Shown: one piece after another, positions 14,765 through 22,047 of the stretch | How the letters are laid out: each line of letters opens with the position of its first letter | Position numbering within the stretch: position 1 is the stretch's first letter | DNA from: Collinsella aerofaciens | GTDB taxonomy: Bacteria > Actinomycetota > Coriobacteriia > Coriobacteriales > Coriobacteriaceae | NCBI RefSeq assembly: GCF_028206995.1 | Contig: NZ_JAQLFL010000018.1 | Span: 1 to 30,871 of the forward strand | Length of the DNA stretch: 30,871 nucleotides | Direction of reading: 5' to 3' | Translations under genes and position numbers: made by a program | The notes under the pieces: model-generated | The model's input: only the letters and a program-made list of their open reading frames with translations | Told to the model about the DNA's origin: nothing | Databases searched by the model: none

Positions 14765-15399
14765 TGGATACGTTGCGTGCAGTCCTAGTTCCCGTAAATG
14801 CCGAATGCCGCGAGATCGAGTTGCCGATCGATGAGGATGGAAACTGCGGTGATGCTTTGAAGGAACTCCTCGGCGCGAGGGTCACCAATGTGTCGAATAA
14901 GCTGCCCGATAAGTCCCTTGGCGAAGCCGTGTGCGTCTACGTCAATTCGGCCGGCCGCTCCGCCTGCCCGGCAAACCGCGCCATCTGGGGTACCAAGGAG
15001 ATGACCGACGAGGGGCGCGAGTCTCCCCTGACCGGCCAGACCGTCGTAGCCGGCGAGCCGGCCGATGTGCTTTATGGGGATATCGTCATCGTGGGCTATG
15101 ACCCCTACGAGGGTCTGGAATGCTCCCTGACCGATACTGAGTGCAGGGATGTCATCGATTTGTTCAGCGGGCGAGGCGGCCCGTATTCGGGTGTCTCTGC
15201 GCTCGGTCTCGTTCAGAGTAAAGAGCTCGACCGTGAACTCAAGGAACGTGCCGAGTGGAACAACGAGTCCTCGCAATTCGATGAGATCATCTGCTACAAG
15301 AAAGACGAGGCGGCGCTCTATAACCAGCGCCTCGAAGAGGAGTACCGCGACACATACGATGACTACTGGCAGAACTCCTACGACGATACGGAGTGGTAG
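14764..15399 (+). CDS. DUF3846-like protein with the shared tail
   Basis: A 211-aa protein. Residues 4-135 align with residues 149-275 of the gene at 8812: RAVLVPVNAECREIELPID, VYVNSAGRSACPANRAIWGT, DIVIVGYDPYEGLECSLTD. The DUF3846 call rests on this N-R-A centre. The tail QFDEIICYKKDEAAL is followed by a longer, Tyr/Asp-rich extension of 26 residues that ends in tryptophan rather than arginine, making it the most divergent end among the clear tag carriers. Start and stop overlap with the preceding gene (TGATG). Confidence 0.7.
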   Translation: MDTLRAVLVPVNAECREIELPIDEDGNCGDALKELLGARVTNVSNKLPDKSLGEAVCVYVNSAGRSACPANRAIWGTKEMTDEGRESPLTGQTVVAGEPADVLYGDIVIVGYDPYEGLECSLTDTECRDVIDLFSGRGGPYSGVSALGLVQSKELDRELKERAEWNNESSQFDEIICYKKDEAALYNQRLEEEYRDTYDDYWQNSYDDTEW

Positions 15400-15401
15400 C
15401 C

Positions 15402-15929
15402 ATGGGAGCCGTGAGTTACGGGCAAGGCGGTTATGTGGGAACTTCCATGAGCGTCCGCGCCCAAGAGGCATATGAGTCGGGCGAGATGCCGATGTCCAAG
15501 TGGACGCGCGGCGCGATCATCTCCGCCATCAAGGACTACTGCACCGACTTCGACCTCGCCTACGATCCGGAAATCGAGACGATGAGCAGGGCGAAGCTCG
15601 CCGAGGCCTATCTCGAATATAAGTCATGGCACCATACGGGGCGGTTCGCACGCGAGACCGAGTTCTTCGGATTGAACGAGGATGCGGTCTGCGCGGACTT
15701 CCCCGAGATGACGCCGGACCAAATTGCCGAGCGGTCGCATGTGGTCTGCTTCAATGCCTTTCGCGACGGCATCGGCGGGGACACCGAGTGGCACGATCTC
15801 GATCTCGATCTCGACCGCGTGGCCGAGCTGTTCGATGAGCGGGGGCTGGATGGCTTGCTCGAAGCAAAGCGTGACGAGGCGGAACTATCCGGCGAGCTCG
15901 ACCCTGTGAGGGACGAGGTCTGCCGATAG
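15402..15929 (+). CDS. Mobile-element protein starting with a GYVGxSMS motif, with the shared tail
   Basis: A 175-aa protein that begins MGAVSYGQGGYVGTSMSVRA and continues EAYESGEMPMSKWTRGAI. I recall this G-Y-V-G-x-S-M-S-x-R-A, then E-A-Y-x-x-G-E, then P-x-S-K-W-T arrangement from small uncharacterised proteins of conjugative elements, but no function is known to me. The ATG at 15402 is served by GGAG (15390-15393); a GTG at 15393 was rejected. GLDGLLEAKRDEAEL lies at 148-162, 13 residues from the terminal arginine. Last gene of the operon, with no clear terminator before the convergent gene. Confidence 0.7.
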   Translation: MGAVSYGQGGYVGTSMSVRAQEAYESGEMPMSKWTRGAIISAIKDYCTDFDLAYDPEIETMSRAKLAEAYLEYKSWHHTGRFARETEFFGLNEDAVCADFPEMTPDQIAERSHVVCFNAFRDGIGGDTEWHDLDLDLDRVAELFDERGLDGLLEAKRDEAELSGELDPVRDEVCR

Positions 15930-15951
15930 ACAGATTAGCCGGACTCGCCCC

Positions 15952-16206
15952 CTATATCCTACCCTGCATCCTGAGCAAATCCTCCATCGCCTTGGCGAGC
16001 CTCTCGGCCCTTTCCTGCTCTTCCCTATCGGTAAAGCTGCCCTCCACCCGAACGTAGGGCGAATGCTTTCGATAGCACTGCCCGAGGTCGGGTTCCCAGG
16101 TGGCGTAGCTCTGGGCGAACTTCCTGCGGGCAATCAGGTCGAGGATGCGATAGACGATGTAGGCGATGGCCAAGAGGGCGACCGCCGCCATAAGGATATA
16201 AATCAC
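15952..16206 (-). CDS. Small single-pass membrane protein
   Basis: An 84-aa protein from the GTG at 16206, which GGAGG precedes by 6 nt. A TTG at 16230 would add eight residues but lacks a Shine-Dalgarno sequence. A hydrophobic N-terminal helix (VIYILMAAVALLAIAYIVYRI) is followed by a basic stop and a charged cytoplasmic tail. No family recognised. It points towards, and nearly meets, the end of the tagged-protein operon (22-nt gap). Confidence 0.6.
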   Translation of the reverse strand: MIYILMAAVALLAIAYIVYRILDLIARRKFAQSYATWEPDLGQCYRKHSPYVRVEGSFTDREEQERAERLAKAMEDLLRMQGRI

Positions 16207-16264
16207 CGAGTTCCTCCAAATGGATATCAATTCGAGCTCATTCTAGCAGGTTCGACGGCGGCTG

Positions 16265-16279
16265 TTGCCGCTGCGGCAA
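16265..16279. promoter_or_regulatory. Palindrome TTGCCGC-T-GCGGCAA, second copy of the Tad-upstream element
   Basis: A perfect 15-bp palindrome whose central 13 bases are identical to 914-926. It lies 67 nt before the start of the membrane protein at 16346, where an operator would be expected. Confidence 0.6.
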
Positions 16280-16345
16280 GTCGGGGCATCTCTATCGCGT
16301 AATGAGTATCCTCGGAAAAAATCACAAGAGAAAGCGGAGGATGAT

Positions 16346-16777
16346 ATGAAATCCAATCCTTACGAACGTCTTCTGAACCCCGATGTCCTCAAGGGAGGGC
16401 TCGTGGCAAGCCTTTTCGGCCTGTTGCCGTCCATCGGCACCGGTGCCTTCTACCTTATCGAGAATCTCGCTCACGGCATCGATCTCGCCACCGGCGGCCG
16501 CATGGGCGAAAATCGAGTCTCCGCGATGATTTCCATTTTCAATATCAATACCCTTTGGCTTCCACTCACGGGTTTTCTCCTGCTAGTCCCGGCTGTGAGA
16601 AACAATAGGCTTTCCGCGCTTGCGATCGTGTTGGTTCAAGTCCTGGGAGCCGTCATCAACTTCTCACGCGGTCTATACACGGAAACGGCACTCGAACTGG
16701 TCGTCGGCGCGGTCGCGTTGCTCTGCAGCCCGACCGTCGCCTCTCTTTCCAACGGTCTGGGGGATACAGATGAGTAA
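16346..16777 (+). CDS. Multi-pass membrane protein, partner gene of the exported giant
   Basis: A 143-aa protein with about four hydrophobic segments (GLVASLFGLLPSIGTGAFYLI; FNINTLWLPLTGFLLLVPAV; LSALAIVLVQVLGAVINF; ALELVVGAVALLC) joined by short basic loops. GCGGAGG ends 5 nt before the ATG at 16346, so the earlier in-frame codons from 16265 are not used. No family recognised. Its last 8 nt overlap the start of the 1086-aa exported protein, which implies coupled translation and perhaps a shared job at the cell envelope. Confidence 0.75.
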   Translation: MKSNPYERLLNPDVLKGGLVASLFGLLPSIGTGAFYLIENLAHGIDLATGGRMGENRVSAMISIFNINTLWLPLTGFLLLVPAVRNNRLSALAIVLVQVLGAVINFSRGLYTETALELVVGAVALLCSPTVASLSNGLGDTDE

Positions 16778-19700
16778 AGACAACAACAAGGAACTCGCTA
16801 AAGACCCGTTTCGGGACTATGCCTTCTCTCGCCGAGGATTGTTCGCGGCGCTGGCGGTGATAGCCGGACTCGGTGCCGTTCCCGCGCGATCGGCGCTGGC
16901 AAATGAGTTGGTGTTCCGCGGCGACCACATAACACCCGGCAGAGGGGCTTTCGGGCAATCCTTCACCTCCGGCGACTATATCCACTGCATCACCCATCTA
17001 GACCGCACCACCAATGCCAACAACTATGGTCTCGGATATGCCTGCGGATGGGTCCCCTGGGTCGCCGCCGACATGTTCACATACCAAGGATGGAACTCCA
17101 GGTACCTGCAGGCGATTCGATATTCGCTCTGCCTGCTCGTCCAGTGCGATTACTCCAACGAACTCTACGACCATATCAGGGCCCATCCCTATATGGCTTG
17201 CGGTGACATCAATCGCCAAAGCCCTCGCCGCCTTTGGAAAAACATCAATATGGACGATAACCACGGCATCCTCTACCTCAACAACGCCCAACTCTCGACC
17301 TTTCAGGGCGATATGCTCAACTTGTCGGCGGGAGAGCGACAGAGTGTAAATAACTCGGATTGGATTGATGTGGGCTACGACGATTATGCCTACACCAAGC
17401 CCGATTTCTTCTTGCGCCGCGCGGCAACTCCCGCCGTGAACACGTTTCGAGCCAAAGTCGATATCAACAACGTGATGAGGGACAACAAGGACGGCCAGGC
17501 GCCGTATGAGAAGGACCTCAGGAGCGTCACGGGCAACATCGATATCGATACCGAGCAAATCGTCATTCGCAACGACGTGACGCTCTATGGAGGAATCTTC
17601 AAGCTCGCACCGCTCGCCATGCCCAATGCGCTAGTCGAACTCACCCAGGGCGGATACGGAGCCGACGGGAGGGCTTTCACGCAATGGGGCAACGGGCGGG
17701 GACTCTGTTTCTATTTCGACTATGAGGGAATCAACCAGATGTGGGCCTTCAAGCCCTACCTCAGCGACGGCGTGGGGACCTTCACGTTCGCCCTGGCCTC
17801 CCTCGCGGGACCCAACCTCGTGCACACGCTCAACAACTGCGGGCATATCGATGTCAATCATTCTTGGAAGAACGGCTGCATGGAGACCGGAAGTGCCGTC
17901 ATTTGGGATATCCGCCCCGCAGCCGGCAGGGAAAACTCCTGGTGGGTCGGCCATGAGCCGTCCGTCACCAACGAGACCGACCACACGTGCTATTTCATCA
18001 CCTCCGACGCTGACGGTCAGCGCCTCGATACGTGCGGGGCATCGGGCAACGGCGGGGCGGTCCGCGTGTCGAGCTATGCCTGCCCAGGCGTATGGAGGGA
18101 CCAGCCGAACGCACAGTTCAAGCTCGTCGAGGCGCGCTGCGGCGGCTATGTGAAAAACAGCAAGAAGACAGCCAAGATCGGCGACAGCGTCACCTGCATC
18201 GGCTTCATGCCGGATTCAGACGAGACCCCCACCCTCACCCCTAGCGCATGGCTGCATAACGTCACGAACCGAAAGGAGCTCCCGCCGCAGCCGATGTACC
18301 GCTGGTACGTGACGCGCGAGATGCTCGATGTCCCCGACGACGGTGACGCCGTCATCATGGCCCACTGCTCCGTCTCCACATGGGGAAAGCAGACCGAGGC
18401 CCCGGCACACCGACATATCGGCTACCCGCACGGCGGGCAATCGATCTACGGCCTCGCCCTGCATGTGGAAGGGTCGCAGTTCGGAGGATCGATCTGCTAT
18501 GCCGCGAGGGCCTGTGGCTCCTCGACTTGGGAGACGGGCCGCGACGGAGCCGAGGTCTGCGGCTCCCCCATCGCCGAGGTCAAGATCTGGCTCACCGGCG
18601 AGCTGGCCGAGAACTACGACCTCTGCTACCGCTCCATCCCGATTGACGGCAAGTGGAAGGATACCGTCTATTCCAGCGGCCTTGCGAACAATGACGGCAC
18701 GGCTGCGCCCGCCTGCGGCAGCCACGGATCGGCGCAGATGTGCGGCCTCAACGTGCATCTCATCCGCAAGCCGCGCGGCGGCCGCGTCGTCAAGGAATTC
18801 TCCTTCGATGACACCATCAAGGTGACCGAAGATGTCACCAGAGGCGACGATGCCGTATGGCTCTGGTCGGCCGCGATGATGGGCATCACGACCGTGCCGG
18901 CAGACGAAAAGCGTTTCTGGACCGATCGCATGCTCGGCACCGTGGTGGTCGGTGAGGGCATCGACCAGCACCACAATCCGCCAACGAGGCTCCAGTCGGT
19001 CGTTCACTTCATGGTCGTCGACACACTCGGCGATACGCAGGAGGTGCATACCGTCTACATCACCCTTAACAGCACGTATACGGCAAGTGAGCACCAGGAT
19101 GACTTCTCGGACGCACGCGCGGCGCTCGAGCAGGTCATGCGCGACGAGGGGCAGGACATGAGCCTGCTCGACAAGTGCCTGGATGGTTGGTACGAGGGCG
19201 ATGCCGATTGCTCGGATCCGAGCATCTTCAAGGGCGGGAAGTTCGTCAACAAGAAGGTCAACGGGGACTTGTATCTGTGGACTCGTGTGAGAATGGGAAA
19301 GTTTTATTTCTACAAGGATGGCACCGACAAAAACCATCTCCTGTATAAGTCCCAACGTTATCTGACTGGCAGTAATTTTGTTTTTCCGGCTGAGCTTGCC
19401 AAAAGCGAGCTTGAACCTACCTGCAACCTCAACGACCGTTTCGGAATCAACCCTTCGACCGGCTTCACCGGCTGGCATCTGGATATGAAGCTGAGTGATG
19501 AAGCGATATCTAATTGCACGGCAGGCAGCGGGATCACCGCATTGTACGGCCGCAACCGCTGCACGCTGCGCACGGAGTATGCCCCCGGTTCGGTCGCACT
19601 CGATTCCAGCTGGGACATGAGGGTGCTGCCCGAGGAGGGCGCCGAGGCGCATCCCGGCTTCATTCCCACTTTCACCGAGCCCAAGCATAAGGGCTACGAT

Positions 19701-20030
19701 GCGAAGGGAAAGGAATTCGAGCTGGCGGCGATCGGCGACTCCGGCGAGGGTCATACGGCATACTACTGGGACGAGCTCGCCCGCATCACGGTTCCCGCGA
19801 CCGCGTACCGCAATATCGGCGGCGGGCAGTGGCGCACCTATAAGTGCGAGGCGTGGCTCGACGCGGACGAGGCGAATGCGGCTGCAGAAGTCTCCGAGAC
19901 AGACGTGTCGGGACGTTCGCGCTCCCGTGCGCGTGCCGCGAGCGCGGTCAAGATGACCGCCGACACCGTGCGCTACATCCGTTGGACCGAGGTCGTCTCG
20001 GATGGCGTGGTGGGCGTCAGAAGGAAGTAA
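16770..20030 (+). CDS. Large Tat-exported, Cys- and Trp-rich surface or secreted protein
   Basis: A 1086-aa protein. The start at 16770 overlaps the upstream gene by 8 nt and has GGGGGA before it. The N-terminus carries a twin-arginine signal (SRRGLF at 20-25, a hydrophobic stretch, then SALA with cleavage likely after A44). The mature part is rich in Cys, Trp and Gly. Residues around 300-480 show several ricin/beta-trefoil-like stretches (CYFITSDADGQRLDTCG; NSWWVGHEPS), suggesting carbohydrate binding. There is no sortase motif, and the end (VVGVRRK) is basic. Tat export implies folding, perhaps disulphide or cofactor formation, before secretion. Function unknown. Confidence 0.75.
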   Translation: MSKDNNKELAKDPFRDYAFSRRGLFAALAVIAGLGAVPARSALANELVFRGDHITPGRGAFGQSFTSGDYIHCITHLDRTTNANNYGLGYACGWVPWVAADMFTYQGWNSRYLQAIRYSLCLLVQCDYSNELYDHIRAHPYMACGDINRQSPRRLWKNINMDDNHGILYLNNAQLSTFQGDMLNLSAGERQSVNNSDWIDVGYDDYAYTKPDFFLRRAATPAVNTFRAKVDINNVMRDNKDGQAPYEKDLRSVTGNIDIDTEQIVIRNDVTLYGGIFKLAPLAMPNALVELTQGGYGADGRAFTQWGNGRGLCFYFDYEGINQMWAFKPYLSDGVGTFTFALASLAGPNLVHTLNNCGHIDVNHSWKNGCMETGSAVIWDIRPAAGRENSWWVGHEPSVTNETDHTCYFITSDADGQRLDTCGASGNGGAVRVSSYACPGVWRDQPNAQFKLVEARCGGYVKNSKKTAKIGDSVTCIGFMPDSDETPTLTPSAWLHNVTNRKELPPQPMYRWYVTREMLDVPDDGDAVIMAHCSVSTWGKQTEAPAHRHIGYPHGGQSIYGLALHVEGSQFGGSICYAARACGSSTWETGRDGAEVCGSPIAEVKIWLTGELAENYDLCYRSIPIDGKWKDTVYSSGLANNDGTAAPACGSHGSAQMCGLNVHLIRKPRGGRVVKEFSFDDTIKVTEDVTRGDDAVWLWSAAMMGITTVPADEKRFWTDRMLGTVVVGEGIDQHHNPPTRLQSVVHFMVVDTLGDTQEVHTVYITLNSTYTASEHQDDFSDARAALEQVMRDEGQDMSLLDKCLDGWYEGDADCSDPSIFKGGKFVNKKVNGDLYLWTRVRMGKFYFYKDGTDKNHLLYKSQRYLTGSNFVFPAELAKSELEPTCNLNDRFGINPSTGFTGWHLDMKLSDEAISNCTAGSGITALYGRNRCTLRTEYAPGSVALDSSWDMRVLPEEGAEAHPGFIPTFTEPKHKGYDAKGKEFELAAIGDSGEGHTAYYWDELARITVPATAYRNIGGGQWRTYKCEAWLDADEANAAAEVSETDVSGRSRSRARAASAVKMTADTVRYIRWTEVVSDGVVGVRRK

Positions 20031-20032
20031 GT

Positions 20033-20066
20033 AAGGGGGCGGAGATTATCTCCGCCCCCCTTATCG
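20033..20066. terminator. Bidirectional terminator between convergent genes
   Basis: A near-perfect inverted repeat: AAGGGGGCGGAGAT (20033-20046) and ATCTCCGCCCCCCTT (20048-20062). It lies between the exported-protein gene (+) and the ribbon-helix-helix gene (-). Confidence 0.85.
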
Positions 20067-20078
20067 TTCTAATGGGTT

Positions 20079-20360
20079 TTATGCCGATTTGAAGATTTTC
20101 TCGGCCTTCTCGATAGCGGCCGAACGCAGGAACTCAGATTTATGCATCCCGCACGCGGCGGCCGCCCTTTCGATGAGGTCGGCACCCGTTTTCGGACACT
20201 TGAAGGACAGGTTGGCGTTGCCCTCCCCATCGGAAAGCCTAGGGCGGCCGACGCGGAGTCTCGTCAGGGTTCCCGTCCAAGAGCCAGATTCATACTCCGC
20301 GCGCTCGCGCTCGATGTCCTCGTCCGTGATCACGGTTCCGTTTGCAAGCCTGAACTCCAT
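20079..20360 (-). CDS. Ribbon-helix-helix-type antitoxin-like protein
   Basis: A 93-aa protein from the ATG at 20360 (MEFRLANGTVITDEDIERE). It has an N-terminal acidic region, a GRPRLSDGEGNANLSFKC segment that looks like the beta strand of a ribbon-helix-helix fold, and a C-terminal helix pair (IERAAAACGMHKSEFLRSAAIEKA). Such proteins are antitoxins that bind their own operator. The ATG overlaps, by one base, the TAA that would end the ancestral toxin frame (TAATG). The longer frame that runs up to 20738 is an artificial fusion caused by the break in the toxin. Confidence 0.7.
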   Translation of the reverse strand: MEFRLANGTVITDEDIERERAEYESGSWTGTLTRLRVGRPRLSDGEGNANLSFKCPKTGADLIERAAAACGMHKSEFLRSAAIEKAEKIFKSA

Positions 20361-20627
20361 TAGCAACCTCTCCTTTTCGCGGCCTCGATCTCCTTCAGCG
20401 TCTTCTTGCTCGGCGGCGTCATGGCGTGATAGACAAGCCATGACGCCGCCGAGCAAGAAGACTCCGACCATCTCGATATACCGACCATGTGGGTCGTAGC
20501 CAGTCCTCATCTCCTGTTCCCCGGGTTTGCGAACGGCCGCGAAGCGGTAGTTCTCCCATGCCGTCTCGACATCGCCGTCATCGAGTTCGGGGTGTCGCTC
20601 ATGGACTCTTTGGTGAATGCGGACCAT
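20361..20627 (-). pseudogene. Broken toxin gene of the toxin-antitoxin-like pair
   Basis: The frame from the ATG at 20627 (GGAGGGG just upstream) reads MVRIHQRVHERHPELDDGDV, AAWENY-like helices and YDPHGRYIEMVGV, then enters a 26-bp palindrome. After it the sensible frame is shifted by one: WLVYHAMTPPSKKTLKEIE, ending at a TAA that overlaps the antitoxin start. From memory, small toxins of this kind run straight from E-M-V-x-V through W-L-V-x-H-A-M-T-P-P-x-K-K-T-L. Here the two halves are out of frame, and the first half is fused to the antitoxin frame. Probably non-functional as a toxin. Confidence 0.65.
20400..20462. repeat. Perfect 26-bp inverted repeat with an 11-nt loop inside the toxin gene
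   Basis: Arms 20400-20425 and 20437-20462 are exact reverse complements; the loop is GTGATAGACAA. One arm encodes the conserved end of the toxin (TPPSKKT) and the other occupies the variable bridge before it. The loop encodes the WLVYH stretch in the shifted frame. Confidence 0.95.
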
Positions 20628-20647
20628 GCCCCTCCAATCGTTTCGAT

Positions 20648-20679
20648 AATATTCTACTACCATTCGGTAGTAGAATATT
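20648..20679. promoter_or_regulatory. Palindromic operator upstream of the toxin-antitoxin pair
   Basis: AATATTCTACTACC (20648-20661) and GGTAGTAGAATATT (20666-20679) form a perfect 14-bp inverted repeat with a 4-nt spacer, 21 nt upstream of the toxin start. The AT-rich half-sites could also serve as -10 sequences. This is typical of autoregulated toxin-antitoxin promoters. Confidence 0.75.
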
Positions 20680-20781
20680 CGACATTTAAAAATAGAGTCT
20701 ATTCGCCAGCCGTTCATCTCGAAAGACATGTCGTTCAACTACGACCCGATGCTCTGGGACTTCGAAGTCAAGTCCACTTAC

Positions 20782-21549
20782 CTAAGGCAACCGCTGTGCC
20801 TCGACATGGAAGGCGGGACGGCCGTCTTCGAGCAGTTTGTCGGCGAATCGGTTCGCAAGGCACGCCGCCTCCAGCGTATCACCCTCGCCAATGTAGGTTC
20901 CGCCCTCGGCGGCGGACATCCAGTCTTCGAGCCGCCCGGCGGCCGAATCCATCCAGCCCCTGCGGTGCAGTACCCCGCACCCGATTGCGTTGGCGAGAAT
21001 GTCCGGGAGCGCCGCCGTCGGGTCATCTTTGCCGCCGAATGCCGAGGTGGCGGCGAGAAGGCACTGCCCGACCGACCGCGCCGCGCGCCTGGCGACGTGG
21101 TCGGCATTCATGCGGTGGCAGCGCAGCGCACTCGAGGCGATTGCCGCGTCGGCCCTCGCGGAGGCGAGATACCTGTCGGCGGGCTCGATTGCGGAGTCGG
21201 GGCGCCTGTATATCGGCGTAATCGCGCGGTGGATTGGGGCGAGCCTCGCCCTCTCGCATTTATCCAAGCAGCAGTCTACGTCCCTGCCGAGGGCCGCGAC
21301 CAAGTCGTAGGCGAATTCCTCGCACCCCGTGGCTGCCCACGGGACCAGCGGCACGCCGAACCTCCTGTCGGGGACGGCAATCAGCTCGACGCTATCGTCC
21401 CCGCTGCCGTCGGTATACGGCTTGATGAACACGGCGAACCTGACGTAGGGTCTTGTCGCGAACGTCTCGGCGACGGCACGAGCGATATCCTCCCTCTCCT
21501 TAGCGGGAGGCGAGACTTTGCGCCTGCAGTCTTTCAGGAAGTAGGTCAT
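20782..21549 (-). CDS. Hypothetical protein, possible nucleotidyltransferase-like plus HEPN-like fusion
   Basis: A 255-aa protein. Residues 28-100 (RFAVFIKPYTDGSGDDSVELIAVPD, in two stretches, and later DLVAALGRDVDC) vaguely follow the MNT nucleotidyltransferase order, but the canonical G-S-x-x-R-G and S-D-x-D residues are missing (S-V-E-L instead). The second half is all-helical with a HEPN-like pattern (ADRYLASARADAAIASSALRC, then a second Ala-rich helix). HEPN/MNT pairs act as toxin and antitoxin; this would be a degenerate relative. Last gene of the minus-strand operon, 63 nt after the previous one. The assignment is weak. Confidence 0.45.
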   Translation of the reverse strand: MTYFLKDCRRKVSPPAKEREDIARAVAETFATRPYVRFAVFIKPYTDGSGDDSVELIAVPDRRFGVPLVPWAATGCEEFAYDLVAALGRDVDCCLDKCERARLAPIHRAITPIYRRPDSAIEPADRYLASARADAAIASSALRCHRMNADHVARRAARSVGQCLLAATSAFGGKDDPTAALPDILANAIGCGVLHRRGWMDSAAGRLEDWMSAAEGGTYIGEGDTLEAACLANRFADKLLEDGRPAFHVEAQRLP

Positions 21550-21612
21550 GCGATCGGCTTCTCATCGAATGGTGCGGTATGTCCGAGGCCGTTTCCATCA
21601 GATTCAATGGAA

Positions 21613-22047
21613 TCACGACCTGACGTGTGCGGCGAATTGGCGGAGCTCGTCATCGTCCATATCATCGAAGTGCAGCAACTCCGCCAACGCCGCCCTCTGT
21701 TCCATCAGGTACCTGCCGCTTGGAGACTTGGAAATCGTCTCCAAGATGAGCTCTGGGGCGAGAGCTGGGAAATCCATGCCCTCGGGAGCTACCAAAGAGA
21801 TGGATTCATCTGCCCCGAATTCCTCAGGCGCGTGGAGGCGGATATCGAAATCATCGAAGGTGAATTCACACACGGTCCCGTCCTCGGTGCCATTCAGCAG
21901 GAGGAAGTCCAATCCGTATGGGATGGCATTGCTATCGATGCCTAGGGCGACAAGCCCGGCCTCGTGGACTGCGACCAAGTCACTTTTCCGGATCTTCAGT
22001 TTCCGGCAAAGCCTTGCCATAATCTCGTTCAGGTGTTCCTTGGTCAT
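21613..22047 (-). CDS. Hypothetical partner protein of the nucleotidyltransferase
   Basis: A 144-aa acidic protein. It begins with a short helical region (LNEIMARLCRKLKIRKSDLVAV), then a beta-rich middle and a helical end. GGAGAGG precedes the ATG at 22047 at good spacing. The start lies 68 nt inside the nucleotidyltransferase gene, an unusually long coding overlap that ties the two together. No family recognised. By context it may be the antitoxin or regulator of the nucleotidyltransferase. Confidence 0.6.
   Translation of the reverse strand: MTKEHLNEIMARLCRKLKIRKSDLVAVHEAGLVALGIDSNAIPYGLDFLLLNGTEDGTVCEFTFDDFDIRLHAPEEFGADESISLVAPEGMDFPALAPELILETISKSPSGRYLMEQRAALAELLHFDDMDDDELRQFAAHVRS

Noticed and set aside
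18216..19754. 512-codon minus-strand open frame opposite the exported protein
   Set aside because: The plus strand carries a Tat signal, a Shine-Dalgarno sequence and operon context. The minus frame has none of these.
20361..20738. 219-aa fused toxin-antitoxin protein read as one gene
   Set aside because: The antitoxin has its own start overlapping the ancestral toxin stop, and the middle of the fusion is created by the palindrome and reads the wrong frame through the conserved WLVYH stretch.
20728..21945. 405-codon plus-strand open frame
   Set aside because: It lies opposite the 255-aa and 144-aa minus-strand genes, which have ribosome sites and sensible protein composition. The plus-strand translation is rich in Arg, Gly and Pro without domains: a GC-rich shadow.
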